Program-made: the position numbers and the translations under genes
In this document: piece by piece, positions 9,402-19,871 of the stretch
How positions within the stretch are numbered: position 1 is the stretch's first letter
Layout: the number at the start of each line of letters is the position of its first letter
The notes under the pieces: generated by a model
What the model saw: the letters and a program-made list of their open reading frames with translations, nothing else
Database searches by the model: none
Told to the model about the DNA's origin: nothing
Assembly (NCBI RefSeq): GCF_014851865.1
Contig: NZ_JACVAM010000005.1
Coordinates: 1 to 64,000, forward strand
Direction: 5' to 3'
Origin: Pseudomonas sp. PDM16
GTDB taxonomy: Bacteria; Pseudomonadota; Gammaproteobacteria; Pseudomonadales; Pseudomonadaceae
Length of the DNA: 64,000 nucleotides

Positions 9402-9429
9402 TTGTAACTTTGCGTTCAGCCAGTACAAT
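9402..9429 (+). promoter_or_regulatory. Candidate sigma-70 promoter for 4.5S RNA
   Basis: TTGTAA (9402-9407) and TACAAT (9424-9429) are separated by 16 bases. Transcription would start near 9436, giving a short 5' leader before the mature 4.5S RNA, as expected for an RNase P-processed precursor. Confidence 0.5.
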
Positions 9430-9461
9430 GGCGCGGCCCGTCTCCTGACGGGCTTCGTTAT

Positions 9462-9572
9462 GGTGGTCCCATCGGTCCCCCCGCAACGATTACCCGTTAA
9501 CCTGGTCAGGTCCGGAAGGAAGCAGCCACAGCGGGAACATCGTGTGCCGGGGTGTGGCTGGTGGGGCCGCCT
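9462..9572 (+). ncRNA. ffs: Signal recognition particle 4.5S RNA
   Basis: RNA partner of Ffh in co-translational membrane targeting. The invariant apical region GTCAGGTCCGGAAGGAAGCA (9505-9524) is present, followed by GCCACAGCGGGAA. The ends pair as a long hairpin: GGTGGTCCC from 9462 with GGGGCCGCC ending at 9571. The length of about 110 nt matches gammaproteobacterial 4.5S RNA. The ends are inferred from pairing. It precedes dnaE2, which converges on it. Confidence 0.93.
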
Positions 9573-9627
9573 CCAGTCTCTCCCTCGAATCATTTCCTCA
9601 ACGGCCTCTTGCCGCGCTTCGTTGTGC

Positions 9628-12600
9628 CTAGCGGAAATCCCGGCTGCGCACGTCCAGTCCGTCGAGCAGGGGGGTTAGGTCGTGCAGGCGTCCGGCGATC
9701 ACGTGGCGCACGCCACTCTTTTCTTCCAGATGACCGTCCACCTGCATCAGCTTGGTTCCGACCAGTACCCGGCGCTGGCGCTCTGCCAGCTCGTGGCGGA
9801 CCACCACGTTGACCATGCCGTGTTCATCCTCGAGGGTGACGAAGGTGATGCCGCTGGCGGTCTGCGGGCGCTGGCGGCCGGTGACCACCCCGGCGATCTT
9901 CACCAGTCGGCCGTTGGTTACCAATAGCAAGTCCGCGGAGCTGCGGCAGCGCCGGGCCCGCAGCGTCTCGCGCAGCAGGCTCAGGGGGTGCGGGCCGAGG
10001 GTGGTGCCGCTGGTGGCGTAGTCGCAGAGCACGTCTTCACCCACGCTTGGCACCGGTAGCTCGATCTCTGCATCGACACTCACTGGTAGCGTGGCGAACA
10101 GCGGCGCCTGTTGTTCCACGCCAGCTACTGCCCAGCGCGCCTGGTGGCGGTTGCCCGCCAGACCGTGCAGTGCACCGGCATCGGCGAGCAGTGCGCGGCA
10201 GCGCGAGTCCAGCTGGGCACGCAGGCAGAGATTGGCAGCATCGGTGAAGGGGCGTTCCCGGCGCGTGTCCTCCAGGCGCTGTACATCCACCTCGCGCAGT
10301 CCGCGTATCAGGCGCAGGCCCAGACGGATGGCTGGCTGCTCGCCAGTGGTCGACTCCAGGCTGCAGTCCCAGGTGCTGTGCCGCACATCCAACGCTCGTA
10401 TCTCGACGCCATGGCGACGGGCGTCCTGCAGCAGCTGGTCGGGGCTGTAGAAGCCCATCGGCCAGCTGTTGATCAGGGCGCAGACGAAGGCCGCCGGCTC
10501 GTGGCACTTCAGCCAGCTGCTGGCGTAGGTGAGCAGGGCGAAGCTGGCGGCGTGGGATTCGGGGAAACCGTAGTCGCCGAAGCCCTTGATCTGCTCGAAG
10601 ATGCGCGCGGCGAACTCGGCGGTATAGCCGCGCTCCAGCATGCCCTGGGTGAGCTTCTGCCGATGTGGTTCCAGGCCGCCACGGCGCTTCCAGGCGGCCA
10701 TGCAGCGGCGCAGGTCATCCGCCTCGCCGGGGGTATAGCCGGCGGCGACCACCGCCAGCTCCATCACCTGCTCCTGGAACAGGGGGATGCCCAGAGTGCG
10801 TTCGAATACGGGTTTGAGTGCTTCGCTGGGGTAGCTGACCTCCTCTTCGCCATTTCGGCGACGCAGGTAGGGATGGACCATGTCGCCCTGGATCGGCCCC
10901 GGGCGAACGATGGCCACCTCAATCACCAGGTCGTAATAACTCCGTGGCTTCAGGCGCGGCAGCATGGCCATCTGTGCCCGCGACTCGATCTGGAACACGC
11001 CGATGGTGTCGGCGCGGCCGATCATGTCGTAGGTGGGGCCGTCGTTGGTTGGCAAGCTCGCCAGGGTCCAGGGTTGCGTGCCGCGGTAGCGCGAGATCAG
11101 GTCGAAGCAGCGGCGCAGGGCGCTGAGCATACCCAGCGCCAGCACATCGACCTTGAGCAGGCCGACCTCGTCCAGGTCGTCCTTGTCCCACTGGATGACC
11201 GTGCGCTCGGCCATGGCGGTGTTCTCCACCGGCACCAGTTCGCTCAAAGGGCGATCGGAGATGACGAAGCCGCCGGGGTGCTGCGATAGATGCCGGGGAA
11301 AGCCGACCAGTTGCCCGGTCAGCGCCAGGATGCGGCGCAGCTGCGGACTCTGCGGGTCGAAGCCGGCCTCGGCCAGACGCTCGTCCGGGGGCAGGCGGTC
11401 GGTCCAGCGCCCGCAGCAGTCGGCCAGGGCACCCTGTTGTTCGGCAGGCAGGCCGAGGGTCTTGGCCACTTCGCGGATGGCGCCGGCGGCGTGGTAGCTG
11501 TTGACCACCGCGGTGAGTGCTGCGCGATCGCGGCCATATCGGCGGAATACGTACTGGATGACTTCTTCGCGGCGCTCGTGCTCGAAGTCGACATCGATAT
11601 CTGGCGGCTCGTTGCGTTCGCGGGAGAGAAAACGCTCGAACAGCAGGTTGGTATGTGTCGGGTCGAGCTCGGTGATGCCGAGGGTGAAACACACCGCCGA
11701 GTTGGCCGCCGAGCCGCGGCCCTGGCAGAGGATGTGCTGGCTACGGGCGAAGGCGACGATGTCTTGCACGGTGAGGAAATAGCTCTCGTACTTCAGTTCG
11801 GCGATCAGCGTCAGCTCCTTTTCCAGCTGGTCACGGACCTTCTGCGCCACGCCGTCCGGCCAGCGCTTGCGGGATCCTTCCTCGACCAGATGGCGCAGCC
11901 AGGTGGTAGCCGTCTGGCCGGGCGGAACGACCTCGTGGGGATACTCGTACTTCAGCTGGTCTAGGTTGAAATCGCATTGCTCGGCGATGCGCAGGCTCTC
12001 CTCCAGTAGAGCTGGTGGATACAACTCCTGCAGCTCGTCCAGGCGGCGCAGGTGGCGTTCGCCATTGGTGAACAGATGCTGCCCGGCCTCGGCCACCGGC
12101 AGGTGGTGGCGGATGGCTGTCATGCAGTCCTGCAGGGCGCGACGGCCACGGGCGTGCATGTGCACGTCACCGCAGGCCACCGCGGGAGTGCCGGTTCGCT
12201 CGGCCAGCGCCAGCAGGCCGGCCAGCCGGGCGGCATCATCCGGGCCGCGGTGTAGCTCCACGCCCAGCCACAGGCGATGTGCGAAACGCTCACTGAGCCA
12301 GCTGCCGTCGTCGTGCGGGCCATCGGGCAGCCAGATGGCCATCAGGCCGTCGAGCGGGTCCAGCAGATCCTCGTGCAGCAGGCGGTAGCGGCCCTTTCCT
12401 GCGCGGCGGCGGGCGTGGGTGATCAGCTGGCTGAGCCTCTGATAGCCGGCGAGGTTGCTGGCCAGCAGGACCAGCTTGGGGCCGGCCTCGAGGCGTACCT
12501 CGCTACCGACGATCAGTGCCAGACTGCTGGCCTTGGCCGCCTGCCAGGCGCGGACGATGCCGGCCAGGCTGCATTCATCGGTGATCGCCAGAGCGTGATA

Positions 12601-12699
12601 GCCCAGGCGCTTGGCGCGCTCGAACAACTCCAGGGCGCTGGATGCACCGCGCTGGAAGCTGAAATTGGACAGACAATGCAGCTCGGCATAGCCGCTCAT
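9628..12699 (-). CDS. dnaE2: Error-prone DNA polymerase DnaE2 (ImuC)
   Basis: C-family polymerase of the SOS mutasome that extends synthesis across lesions together with ImuA and ImuB. The 1023-residue length is typical of DnaE2 and shorter than replicative DnaE. The N-terminal PHP domain starts MSGYAELHCLSNFSF. The palm contains the catalytic acidic cluster PDIDVDFEHERREEV, and OB-fold sequence lies near the C terminus. The start codon overlaps the imuB stop as ATGA (12699-12696), indicating translational coupling, so the ATG at 12699 is preferred to one 9 bases upstream. It is the last gene of imuA-imuB-dnaE2. Confidence 0.95.
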   Translation of the reverse strand: MSGYAELHCLSNFSFQRGASSALELFERAKRLGYHALAITDECSLAGIVRAWQAAKASSLALIVGSEVRLEAGPKLVLLASNLAGYQRLSQLITHARRRAGKGRYRLLHEDLLDPLDGLMAIWLPDGPHDDGSWLSERFAHRLWLGVELHRGPDDAARLAGLLALAERTGTPAVACGDVHMHARGRRALQDCMTAIRHHLPVAEAGQHLFTNGERHLRRLDELQELYPPALLEESLRIAEQCDFNLDQLKYEYPHEVVPPGQTATTWLRHLVEEGSRKRWPDGVAQKVRDQLEKELTLIAELKYESYFLTVQDIVAFARSQHILCQGRGSAANSAVCFTLGITELDPTHTNLLFERFLSRERNEPPDIDVDFEHERREEVIQYVFRRYGRDRAALTAVVNSYHAAGAIREVAKTLGLPAEQQGALADCCGRWTDRLPPDERLAEAGFDPQSPQLRRILALTGQLVGFPRHLSQHPGGFVISDRPLSELVPVENTAMAERTVIQWDKDDLDEVGLLKVDVLALGMLSALRRCFDLISRYRGTQPWTLASLPTNDGPTYDMIGRADTIGVFQIESRAQMAMLPRLKPRSYYDLVIEVAIVRPGPIQGDMVHPYLRRRNGEEEVSYPSEALKPVFERTLGIPLFQEQVMELAVVAAGYTPGEADDLRRCMAAWKRRGGLEPHRQKLTQGMLERGYTAEFAARIFEQIKGFGDYGFPESHAASFALLTYASSWLKCHEPAAFVCALINSWPMGFYSPDQLLQDARRHGVEIRALDVRHSTWDCSLESTTGEQPAIRLGLRLIRGLREVDVQRLEDTRRERPFTDAANLCLRAQLDSRCRALLADAGALHGLAGNRHQARWAVAGVEQQAPLFATLPVSVDAEIELPVPSVGEDVLCDYATSGTTLGPHPLSLLRETLRARRCRSSADLLLVTNGRLVKIAGVVTGRQRPQTASGITFVTLEDEHGMVNVVVRHELAERQRRVLVGTKLMQVDGHLEEKSGVRHVIAGRLHDLTPLLDGLDVRSRDFR

Positions 12700-14102
12700 G
12701 CGAACCACCCGTGCAACTGGAAGGGTTCATCCTTGGCGGTGTGCCGGAACACCCAGGCCCGCTGGCCGTTACGCGTCTCCACCAGGAAATAGTCGCGGCG
12801 CAGATCTCCCCCGTCCCACCAGCCAGACTCGATGCGCTCCGGGCCGGCGAGTATGCGTGCCAGCGGTTCGCGCAACGGCTGCGGCTCAGGCAGCAGCCAG
12901 CCCGGGCGTGGCAGGCCCGTGAGGGGCGGGGCTCTGCCGGGTAGGGGACGCCAGGCCATCTCGGGGCGCGGGTCGGCATGGGCATTGATGCCATGCAGTG
13001 CCCCATCGCCGAGGCGTGCACGCAGGCGTTCGCGCAACTGTTCCCAGCTCTGGTTCTGCTGCGGGCGGGGATCGAACAGTTCGTGGCATTCGGGGACGAA
13101 GCCCGGCAGGTCTCGGGCCGTCAGGGTCAGAGCCAATACCGGAGCGGGCAATTGCAGTTGTTCGAGGCGTGCTCGGGTCAGTTCGAAGAGCAGGTTTACG
13201 TCTCGCTCAGCAGAAAGCAGGCCGACCTTGAGTTCGGTCGCCATGCCGCTGCGGTGTTCCAGAAACAGGCTGAAGCGTTGCACGCCACCGTCGCGACCTG
13301 CCAGATAGGCTGCCAGGTCACCCAGCATGCGCCGGAGTGGGAAGAGCAGGGCCTGGTGTGATTTCACCTCGAAGTTCAGCTCGATTCGGGTAATGAACTC
13401 GTCGGGAGGCAGGTAGAACTCCAGCCCCAGAGGGCGATGGCCGAGCAATTGGTCCAGTTGTTCCAGTAACCGTGGTGGAAAGCGCCTGGCCAGGCTTTCG
13501 CGCGGTACCTGCAGGACCTGGCCTATCTGGCGCAGGCCCATGCGTATCAAGGCCGTGGACATCTCATCTGGCAGGCTCGCGCGATTGACCTGCAGGCGGG
13601 CGATGGCCTGTGGTAGTTCCCGGTCATCGATCGCCAAGCCGTCGCTAGCATTGGCCAAGGCGCGGGCGGCGGCCGGGTTGGGGGCCAGAACGATGCGATG
13701 GCGATAGCCCAGGGTATTCAGCTCCATGCGCAGACGTTGCTCCAGGCGGGACCAGGGACCGAGCAGGGCCAGGCTGGTGTGCACTTCCAACAAGAGCGCG
13801 CGCGGGTAGCGCAGGCTGACCTGGGAGCTGAAACGATAGGCCCAGGCGGCGAGGAACTGCTGGCAGCGCTCCACGGCGGCCAGGTCGTAATCGGCTGTGA
13901 TGAAGTCTCTGCTCAGCAGCTGTGCGGCACTCAGCGTCATGCCAGGACGCAGGCCGAGATCGCGAGCAGCGGGATTGAGTGTCTGCAGCACACGGCGATT
14001 GGCCGGGCCGGAGAGCAGGGCCAGGGGTGCCAGCGGATCGTCGCGCTGGCGCAGTGCATGGTCCAGCGCCAACTGTGGCAGAAGAATGCAGACCCAGCGC
14101 AT
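12696..14102 (-). CDS. imuB: ImuB, inactive Y-family polymerase-like mutasome subunit
   Basis: 468-residue member of the Y-family polymerase superfamily. In the known family it has lost catalytic activity and acts as the hub linking the beta clamp, ImuA and DnaE2. The N terminus MRWVCILLPQLALDHAL occupies the place of the usual DMDAFF catalytic motif and lacks its acidic residues. The helix-hairpin-helix-like segment near IRMGLRQIGQVLQVPRESLA and the little-finger region are recognisable. A possible clamp-binding segment was not pinned down. The ATG at 14102 gives the family N terminus; the reading frame continues upstream through imuA in a different frame. imuA ends 7 bp before it. Confidence 0.9.
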   Translation of the reverse strand: MRWVCILLPQLALDHALRQRDDPLAPLALLSGPANRRVLQTLNPAARDLGLRPGMTLSAAQLLSRDFITADYDLAAVERCQQFLAAWAYRFSSQVSLRYPRALLLEVHTSLALLGPWSRLEQRLRMELNTLGYRHRIVLAPNPAAARALANASDGLAIDDRELPQAIARLQVNRASLPDEMSTALIRMGLRQIGQVLQVPRESLARRFPPRLLEQLDQLLGHRPLGLEFYLPPDEFITRIELNFEVKSHQALLFPLRRMLGDLAAYLAGRDGGVQRFSLFLEHRSGMATELKVGLLSAERDVNLLFELTRARLEQLQLPAPVLALTLTARDLPGFVPECHELFDPRPQQNQSWEQLRERLRARLGDGALHGINAHADPRPEMAWRPLPGRAPPLTGLPRPGWLLPEPQPLREPLARILAGPERIESGWWDGGDLRRDYFLVETRNGQRAWVFRHTAKDEPFQLHGWFA

Positions 14103-14109
14103 CTGAAGC

Positions 14110-14715
14110 TCAGAGCGCAATGGCGCGAGTGGGAGCCACGCCGCCGCGGCACTTGAGCACCCGCACCCGTGCAGGTCCCTCCAGCAGCAGACGCAGGGCG
14201 GCGGGCGAGGAGTTGGCAGCGGCGCTGGCTGGGCGATAGGCGAACCCCAGGGTCTGGCCGGCCTCTGCGGCCACCTGCAGGCGGCGCAGTGCCCGATCAC
14301 TGGCCTGGCGTGGCCAGCACAGTACGGCGCCGCAGGTGCCGGAACGCAGGCATTGCTCGGCAGCCCAGAGGGCATCGTCCTCGCTGGCGCGTACGATCTC
14401 CAGGCGTTGCAGGTCGATGCCAGCCGCCTGCCAGGCGGGAGCGTAGGGTAGGAAGGGGGGCGCGATGAGCATTAAGCGTTCACCTGCTTGGCTGAGCCGA
14501 ACCAGGGTTGGCCACAGCAGGGTCAGCTCCCCCAGGCCGGGCAGCGGCAGGAGGATTTCGCTGAGTGCTGCTTCCGGCCAGCCGCCACTGGGCAGGGCCG
14601 CGTCCAGTTCCGCATGGCCGCTGGGCTGCTGGGTGATGGGTTGCCCATGAGGCCGTCCTTTCCAGATGCGGCGATCATCGAGCAGACGATCCAGATCGAT
14701 GGCCAGTGAGCTCAT
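14110..14715 (-). CDS. imuA: ImuA, SOS mutasome accessory protein
   Basis: 201-residue RecA/SulA-like protein that works with ImuB and DnaE2 in damage-induced mutagenesis. The sequence GHAELDAALPSGGWPEAALSE resembles the start of the RecA-fold core, with a degenerate P-loop, and the length fits ImuA. The start at 14715 is chosen because it lies 58 bp downstream of a LexA box and gives the expected N terminus. It is the first gene of the cassette and is divergent from dnaX. No lexA2 gene precedes it, unlike some related cassettes. Confidence 0.87.
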   Translation of the reverse strand: MSSLAIDLDRLLDDRRIWKGRPHGQPITQQPSGHAELDAALPSGGWPEAALSEILLPLPGLGELTLLWPTLVRLSQAGERLMLIAPPFLPYAPAWQAAGIDLQRLEIVRASEDDALWAAEQCLRSGTCGAVLCWPRQASDRALRRLQVAAEAGQTLGFAYRPASAAANSSPAALRLLLEGPARVRVLKCRGGVAPTRAIAL

Positions 14716-14773
14716 GGGCGGCCTCGAACCGGGTATAGGAAGGGGATGGGCATAACTAAAAATAGCCATAATA

Positions 14774-14789
14774 CTGTATATAAAAACAG
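14774..14789. promoter_or_regulatory. LexA (SOS) box controlling imuA-imuB-dnaE2
   Basis: TACTGTATATAAAAACAGTA (14772-14791) contains CTG-N10-CAG and is close to an ideal LexA operator. It lies 58 bp upstream of imuA in the imuA/dnaX intergenic region, overlapping an AT-rich stretch fit for a promoter. This is strong sequence-level evidence for SOS control of the cassette. Confidence 0.92.
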
Positions 14790-14921
14790 TATTTGATGGC
14801 GCGTGTGTCTGCAAGCTCCGTCCGACGAAGGCGAGAGTCCTGGAGTGGCATGGCGGATGCAATTTGCCCGGTGCTCCGCTAGGATTAGCCACTTCCGCTA
14901 TCCCAGCTGCGACGGTTTTTC

Positions 14922-17051
<2,130 letters not shown>

Positions 17052-17075
17052 GTCGCATAGCAGAGGAACATCACC

Positions 17076-17402
17076 ATGATGAAAGGCGGCATGGCAGGCC
17101 TGATGAAACAGGCGCAGCAGATGCAGGAAAAGATGCAGAAGATGCAGGAAGAGCTGGCCAACGCCGAAGTCACCGGCCAGTCCGGCGCCGGCCTGGTGAG
17201 CGTGGTGATGACCGGTCGCCACGACGTCAAGCGCATCACCCTGGACGACAGCCTGATGCAGGAGGACAAGGAAGTACTGGAAGACCTGATTGCCGCCGCG
17301 GTGAACGATGCCGTGCGCAAGGTCGAGCAGAACAGCCAGGACAAGATGTCCGGCATGACCGCTGGCATGCAGCTCCCCCCCGGCTTCAAAATGCCCTTCT
17401 AA
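17076..17402 (+). CDS. ybaB: YbaB/EbfC family nucleoid-associated protein
   Basis: 108-residue DNA-binding protein of the YbaB/EbfC family, dimeric and nucleoid-associated. A Met/Gln/Lys-rich helix (about 8-30) is followed by the conserved GAGLVSVVMTGRHDVKRITL strand region and the C-terminal MTAGMQLPPGFKMPF, characteristic of the family. The ATG at 17076 follows an AGAGGAA ribosome site. The dnaX-ybaB-recR order is one of the most conserved in bacteria; 24 bp separate it from dnaX. Confidence 0.95.
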   Translation: MMKGGMAGLMKQAQQMQEKMQKMQEELANAEVTGQSGAGLVSVVMTGRHDVKRITLDDSLMQEDKEVLEDLIAAAVNDAVRKVEQNSQDKMSGMTAGMQLPPGFKMPF

Positions 17403-17418
17403 ACCGGGGCGTCCAGTC

Positions 17419-17493
17419 AACGCACATGGCTGCGTTGCTCGAAGGCGCGGGCATCCTCATTTACGCGCAGTAAACTCCAGTGCCCACGCCTTC
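17419..17493. other. Double-hairpin intergenic element between ybaB and recR
   Basis: AACGCA (17419-17424) pairs with TGCGTT (17431-17436). Downstream, GAAGGCGCGGGCA (17441-17453) pairs with TGCCCACGCCTTC (17481-17493) with one G-T wobble, and the inner segment adds TTTAC/GTAAA (17460-17464 with 17470-17474). I recall similar TTTAC-GTAAACTCC hairpins scattered in pseudomonad intergenic regions, so it may be a dispersed repeat, a processing site or an attenuator. Confidence 0.6.
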
Positions 17494-17572
17494 TCGCGCC
17501 TTGCCCTGCACGTCGCCTGATCACCCCTTGCCCCGAGTGGGCTGTTCAAGCGCTTTTTCACGGTAGCCCTGC

Positions 17573-18172
17573 ATGAGCTTCAGCCCGCTGATTCGCCAAC
17601 TGATCGATTCGCTGCGCCTTCTCCCCGGCGTCGGGCAGAAGACCGCGCAACGCATGGCGCTGCAGCTGCTGGAGCGCGATCGCAGTGGTGGCATGCGTCT
17701 GTCGCAGGCGCTGGCGGCGGCGATGGAGGGAGTAGGGCACTGCACGCGTTGCCGCACCCTGAGCGAAGACGAGCTGTGTCCGCAGTGCAGCGACCCGCGA
17801 CGGGACGATGCGTTGCTGTGCGTGGTGGAGGGGCCGCTGGACGTGTTCGCGGTGGAGCAGACCGGTTATCGCGGGCGTTACTTCGTGCTCAAGGGCCATC
17901 TCTCCCCGCTGGACGGCCTGGGGCCGGAGGCCATCGGCATTCCCGAACTGCTGGCACATATCGGTACCAGCCAGTACGGCGAAGTGATCCTCGCCACCAA
18001 TCCGACGGTGGAGGGCGAGGCCACTGCCCATTACATCGCGCAGATGCTCAACGGCAAGGGTATCGTCCTGTCGCGCATCGCCCATGGTGTACCGCTGGGT
18101 GGCGAGCTGGAACTGGTGGATGGCGGCACCTTGGCCCATGCCCTGGCTGGACGCAGGCCGATCAACGGCTGA
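17573..18172 (+). CDS. recR: Recombination protein RecR
   Basis: Works with RecF and RecO to load RecA at single-strand gaps. The 199-residue product has the N-terminal helix-hairpin-helix (LRLLPGVGQKTAQRMA), a zinc finger with Cys57, Cys60, Cys69 and Cys72, the Toprim core beginning CVVEGPLDVFAVE, and the C-terminal Walker-like ELVDGGTLAHAL. The length equals the family norm. It starts at 17573, about 170 bp after ybaB; that gap holds the double-hairpin element. Confidence 0.96.
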   Translation: MSFSPLIRQLIDSLRLLPGVGQKTAQRMALQLLERDRSGGMRLSQALAAAMEGVGHCTRCRTLSEDELCPQCSDPRRDDALLCVVEGPLDVFAVEQTGYRGRYFVLKGHLSPLDGLGPEAIGIPELLAHIGTSQYGEVILATNPTVEGEATAHYIAQMLNGKGIVLSRIAHGVPLGGELELVDGGTLAHALAGRRPING

Positions 18173-18240
18173 TTGGTCGGTGTCACCTCCGGACAGCGCG
18201 CCGATGGAAAAATCCATCTCGGTGCTGGCAATACAAACTT

Positions 18241-18259
18241 GAGAAGCATTACCATTCGC
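18241..18259. promoter_or_regulatory. Candidate Fur box upstream of the FecI-type sigma gene
   Basis: The reverse complement of this 19-mer, GCGAATGGTAATGCTTCTC, matches the Fur consensus GATAATGATAATCATTATC at 13 of 19 positions. It sits 33 bp before the sigma-factor start, the expected place for iron repression of an iron-starvation sigma gene. Confidence 0.6.
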
Positions 18260-18291
18260 GCTCTTCCGGCGCCCAATGGTGGATGTTTTCC

Positions 18292-18804
18292 ATGGCGGTC
18301 AGTGCGACCTCCCAGCAGCAAGCCCTACAGCAGCTCTACCAAGACCACCACGGGTGGTTGCATGGTTGGCTACGCCAGCGCATGGGCTGTGCGCAGAACG
18401 CTGCCGATCTGGCCCAGGACACCTTTCTGCGCCTACTGAGCAAGGAGCGCGACCTCAGCCCGTTGCGTGACCCGCGCGCCTACCTGTCGACTATTGCCCA
18501 CTCGCTGCTGGTCAACCACTGGCGGCGCCTGGCCATCGAACGTGCCTACCTGGAGTCCCTGGCTCTGCAGCCGGAGCAGTACGCGCCTTCACCGGAGGAG
18601 CGCGAGCTGATCATGGCGACCCTGCTGCAGGTCGACGCCATGCTGCGCCGCCTGCCCGGCAAGGTGCGCGACGCCTTCCTCATGGCCCAGCTCGATGGGC
18701 TGACCTATGCGCAGATCGCCCTGAGGCTCGGCGTGTCCGAGCGCATGGTGAAGAAGTACATGGCCCAGGCCATGCTGCATTGCCTGACCCTGGCGCAGGA
18801 CTGA
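18292..18804 (+). CDS. FecI-type iron-starvation ECF sigma factor
   Basis: 170-residue extracytoplasmic-function sigma factor. Region 2 includes LAQDTFLRLLSKERDLSPLRDPRAYL and LLVNHWRR. Region 4 contains the helix-turn-helix LDGLTYAQIALRLGVSERMVKKYM. It should direct transcription of the downstream receptor gene when its siderophore is bound. The ATG at 18292 has GGTGGA eight bases upstream; another in-frame ATG lies 9 bases earlier. A Fur box precedes it. The fecR-like gene starts three bases after its stop. It resembles FiuI/FoxI-type regulators, but the cognate siderophore cannot be read from this gene. Confidence 0.9.
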   Translation: MAVSATSQQQALQQLYQDHHGWLHGWLRQRMGCAQNAADLAQDTFLRLLSKERDLSPLRDPRAYLSTIAHSLLVNHWRRLAIERAYLESLALQPEQYAPSPEERELIMATLLQVDAMLRRLPGKVRDAFLMAQLDGLTYAQIALRLGVSERMVKKYMAQAMLHCLTLAQD

Positions 18805-18807
18805 GCC

Positions 18808-19761
18808 GTGACCCGTTCCATTGCGCAGATCGACTTTGCCGTACTGCAGCAGGCCGCAGACTGGTTCGCCCGGTTGCGTGACGAGCGTGTCAGCGAGCAG
18901 GACCGCCTCGCCTGGCAGCATTGGCTGGATGCCCAGCCGCAGCATCGCCAGGCCTGGCAACGGGTTGAGCTGATCAGTGGCCAGTTCGAGCGCCTGCCGC
19001 AGCGCCAGGCCGCGCGTTCGGCGCTGCAGGCGCGCGGCGTCGACCGGCGTCAGGCGCTCAAGGTGCTGTCGGTCATCGCCGGTGGCAGCGCGCTGGCGCT
19101 GGGTGGGCGCTCGCTACCCTGGCAGCAGTGGCAGGCCAATCAGCGTACGGCGGTGGGCGAGGTACGCGGTAGCCAGCTGGCCGATGGCAGCCGCCTGTGG
19201 CTGAACACCGATAGCGCACTGGATGTGGACTTTGCCCCGACGCTGCGACGCCTGGCGTTGTACCGCGGCGAGGTGTTGGTCGAGGTGGCTGCCGACTCCC
19301 GGCCGTTGTGGCTGGAGACCGAGCAGGGGCGAGTGCGTGTGCAGAGTGGCCGCTTCGGCGTACGGCAGCGGGACAGCGGCTTCTTGGTGTCGGCTTATTC
19401 CGGTTCGCTGGATATCCTCGGTGCTCGGCGGCAGGAGGTGGTAGCCGGGCAGCAGGCCTATTTCGACAGTCGGTGGGTCGATCGCCCCGAGCGACTGCGC
19501 CAGGCCCAACAGGCCTGGACCCAGGGTATCCTGCAGGCCGACGACATATCGCTGGGCGAATTCGTCGCCGAGCTGTCGCGCTACCAGCACGGTCACCTGG
19601 GTTGCGATCCGCAGGTGGCCAGCCTGCGCCTGGTCGGCGCCTTCCCGTTGGCGGAGCCGGAGCGTATCTACGCTGCCCTGGAAGCCAGTCTGCCAGTCCG
19701 CGTGGTGCGCCGCCTGCCCTGGTGGATCAGCATCGAACCGCGTGAGGCTGCTGCGGTTTGA
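18808..19761 (+). CDS. FecR-type transmembrane sigma regulator (anti-sigma factor)
   Basis: 317-residue inner-membrane signal relay between an outer-membrane receptor and the adjacent sigma factor. The N-terminal cytoplasmic part (about 1-80) has the DUF4880 pattern AADWFARLRD and DRLAWQHWLDA. A single membrane helix lies near 87-105, and the periplasmic FecR domain (about 110-205) includes GSRLWLNTDSALDVDF and LYRGEVLVEVA. The C-terminal part should meet the receptor STN domain. It begins with GTG, three bases after the sigma stop, so the two are co-transcribed. A 110-bp gap with a probable ECF promoter separates it from the receptor. Confidence 0.92.
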   Translation: MTRSIAQIDFAVLQQAADWFARLRDERVSEQDRLAWQHWLDAQPQHRQAWQRVELISGQFERLPQRQAARSALQARGVDRRQALKVLSVIAGGSALALGGRSLPWQQWQANQRTAVGEVRGSQLADGSRLWLNTDSALDVDFAPTLRRLALYRGEVLVEVAADSRPLWLETEQGRVRVQSGRFGVRQRDSGFLVSAYSGSLDILGARRQEVVAGQQAYFDSRWVDRPERLRQAQQAWTQGILQADDISLGEFVAELSRYQHGHLGCDPQVASLRLVGAFPLAEPERIYAALEASLPVRVVRRLPWWISIEPREAAAV

Positions 19762-19779
19762 GTGCAGGCGAAAATATTT

Positions 19780-19815
19780 TTCATTTGCGGTTCCCCTTTT
19801 CGCGTCTCGTCTGGC
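19780..19815 (+). promoter_or_regulatory. Candidate ECF-sigma promoter for the siderophore receptor
   Basis: The AT-rich block GAAAATATTTTTCATTT is followed by GGTTCCCC and CGTCTCGTCT. The layout resembles promoters I recall before FecI-type receptor genes, which have a G/C-rich -35 and a CGTC-like -10. No experimental consensus for this sigma is available, so this is tentative. Confidence 0.35.
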
Positions 19816-19871
19816 TCTAGGGGCAGAAGGGCGATTTCGCCCCGCCATTTCAGCAGACTCAGGGGACTTCC

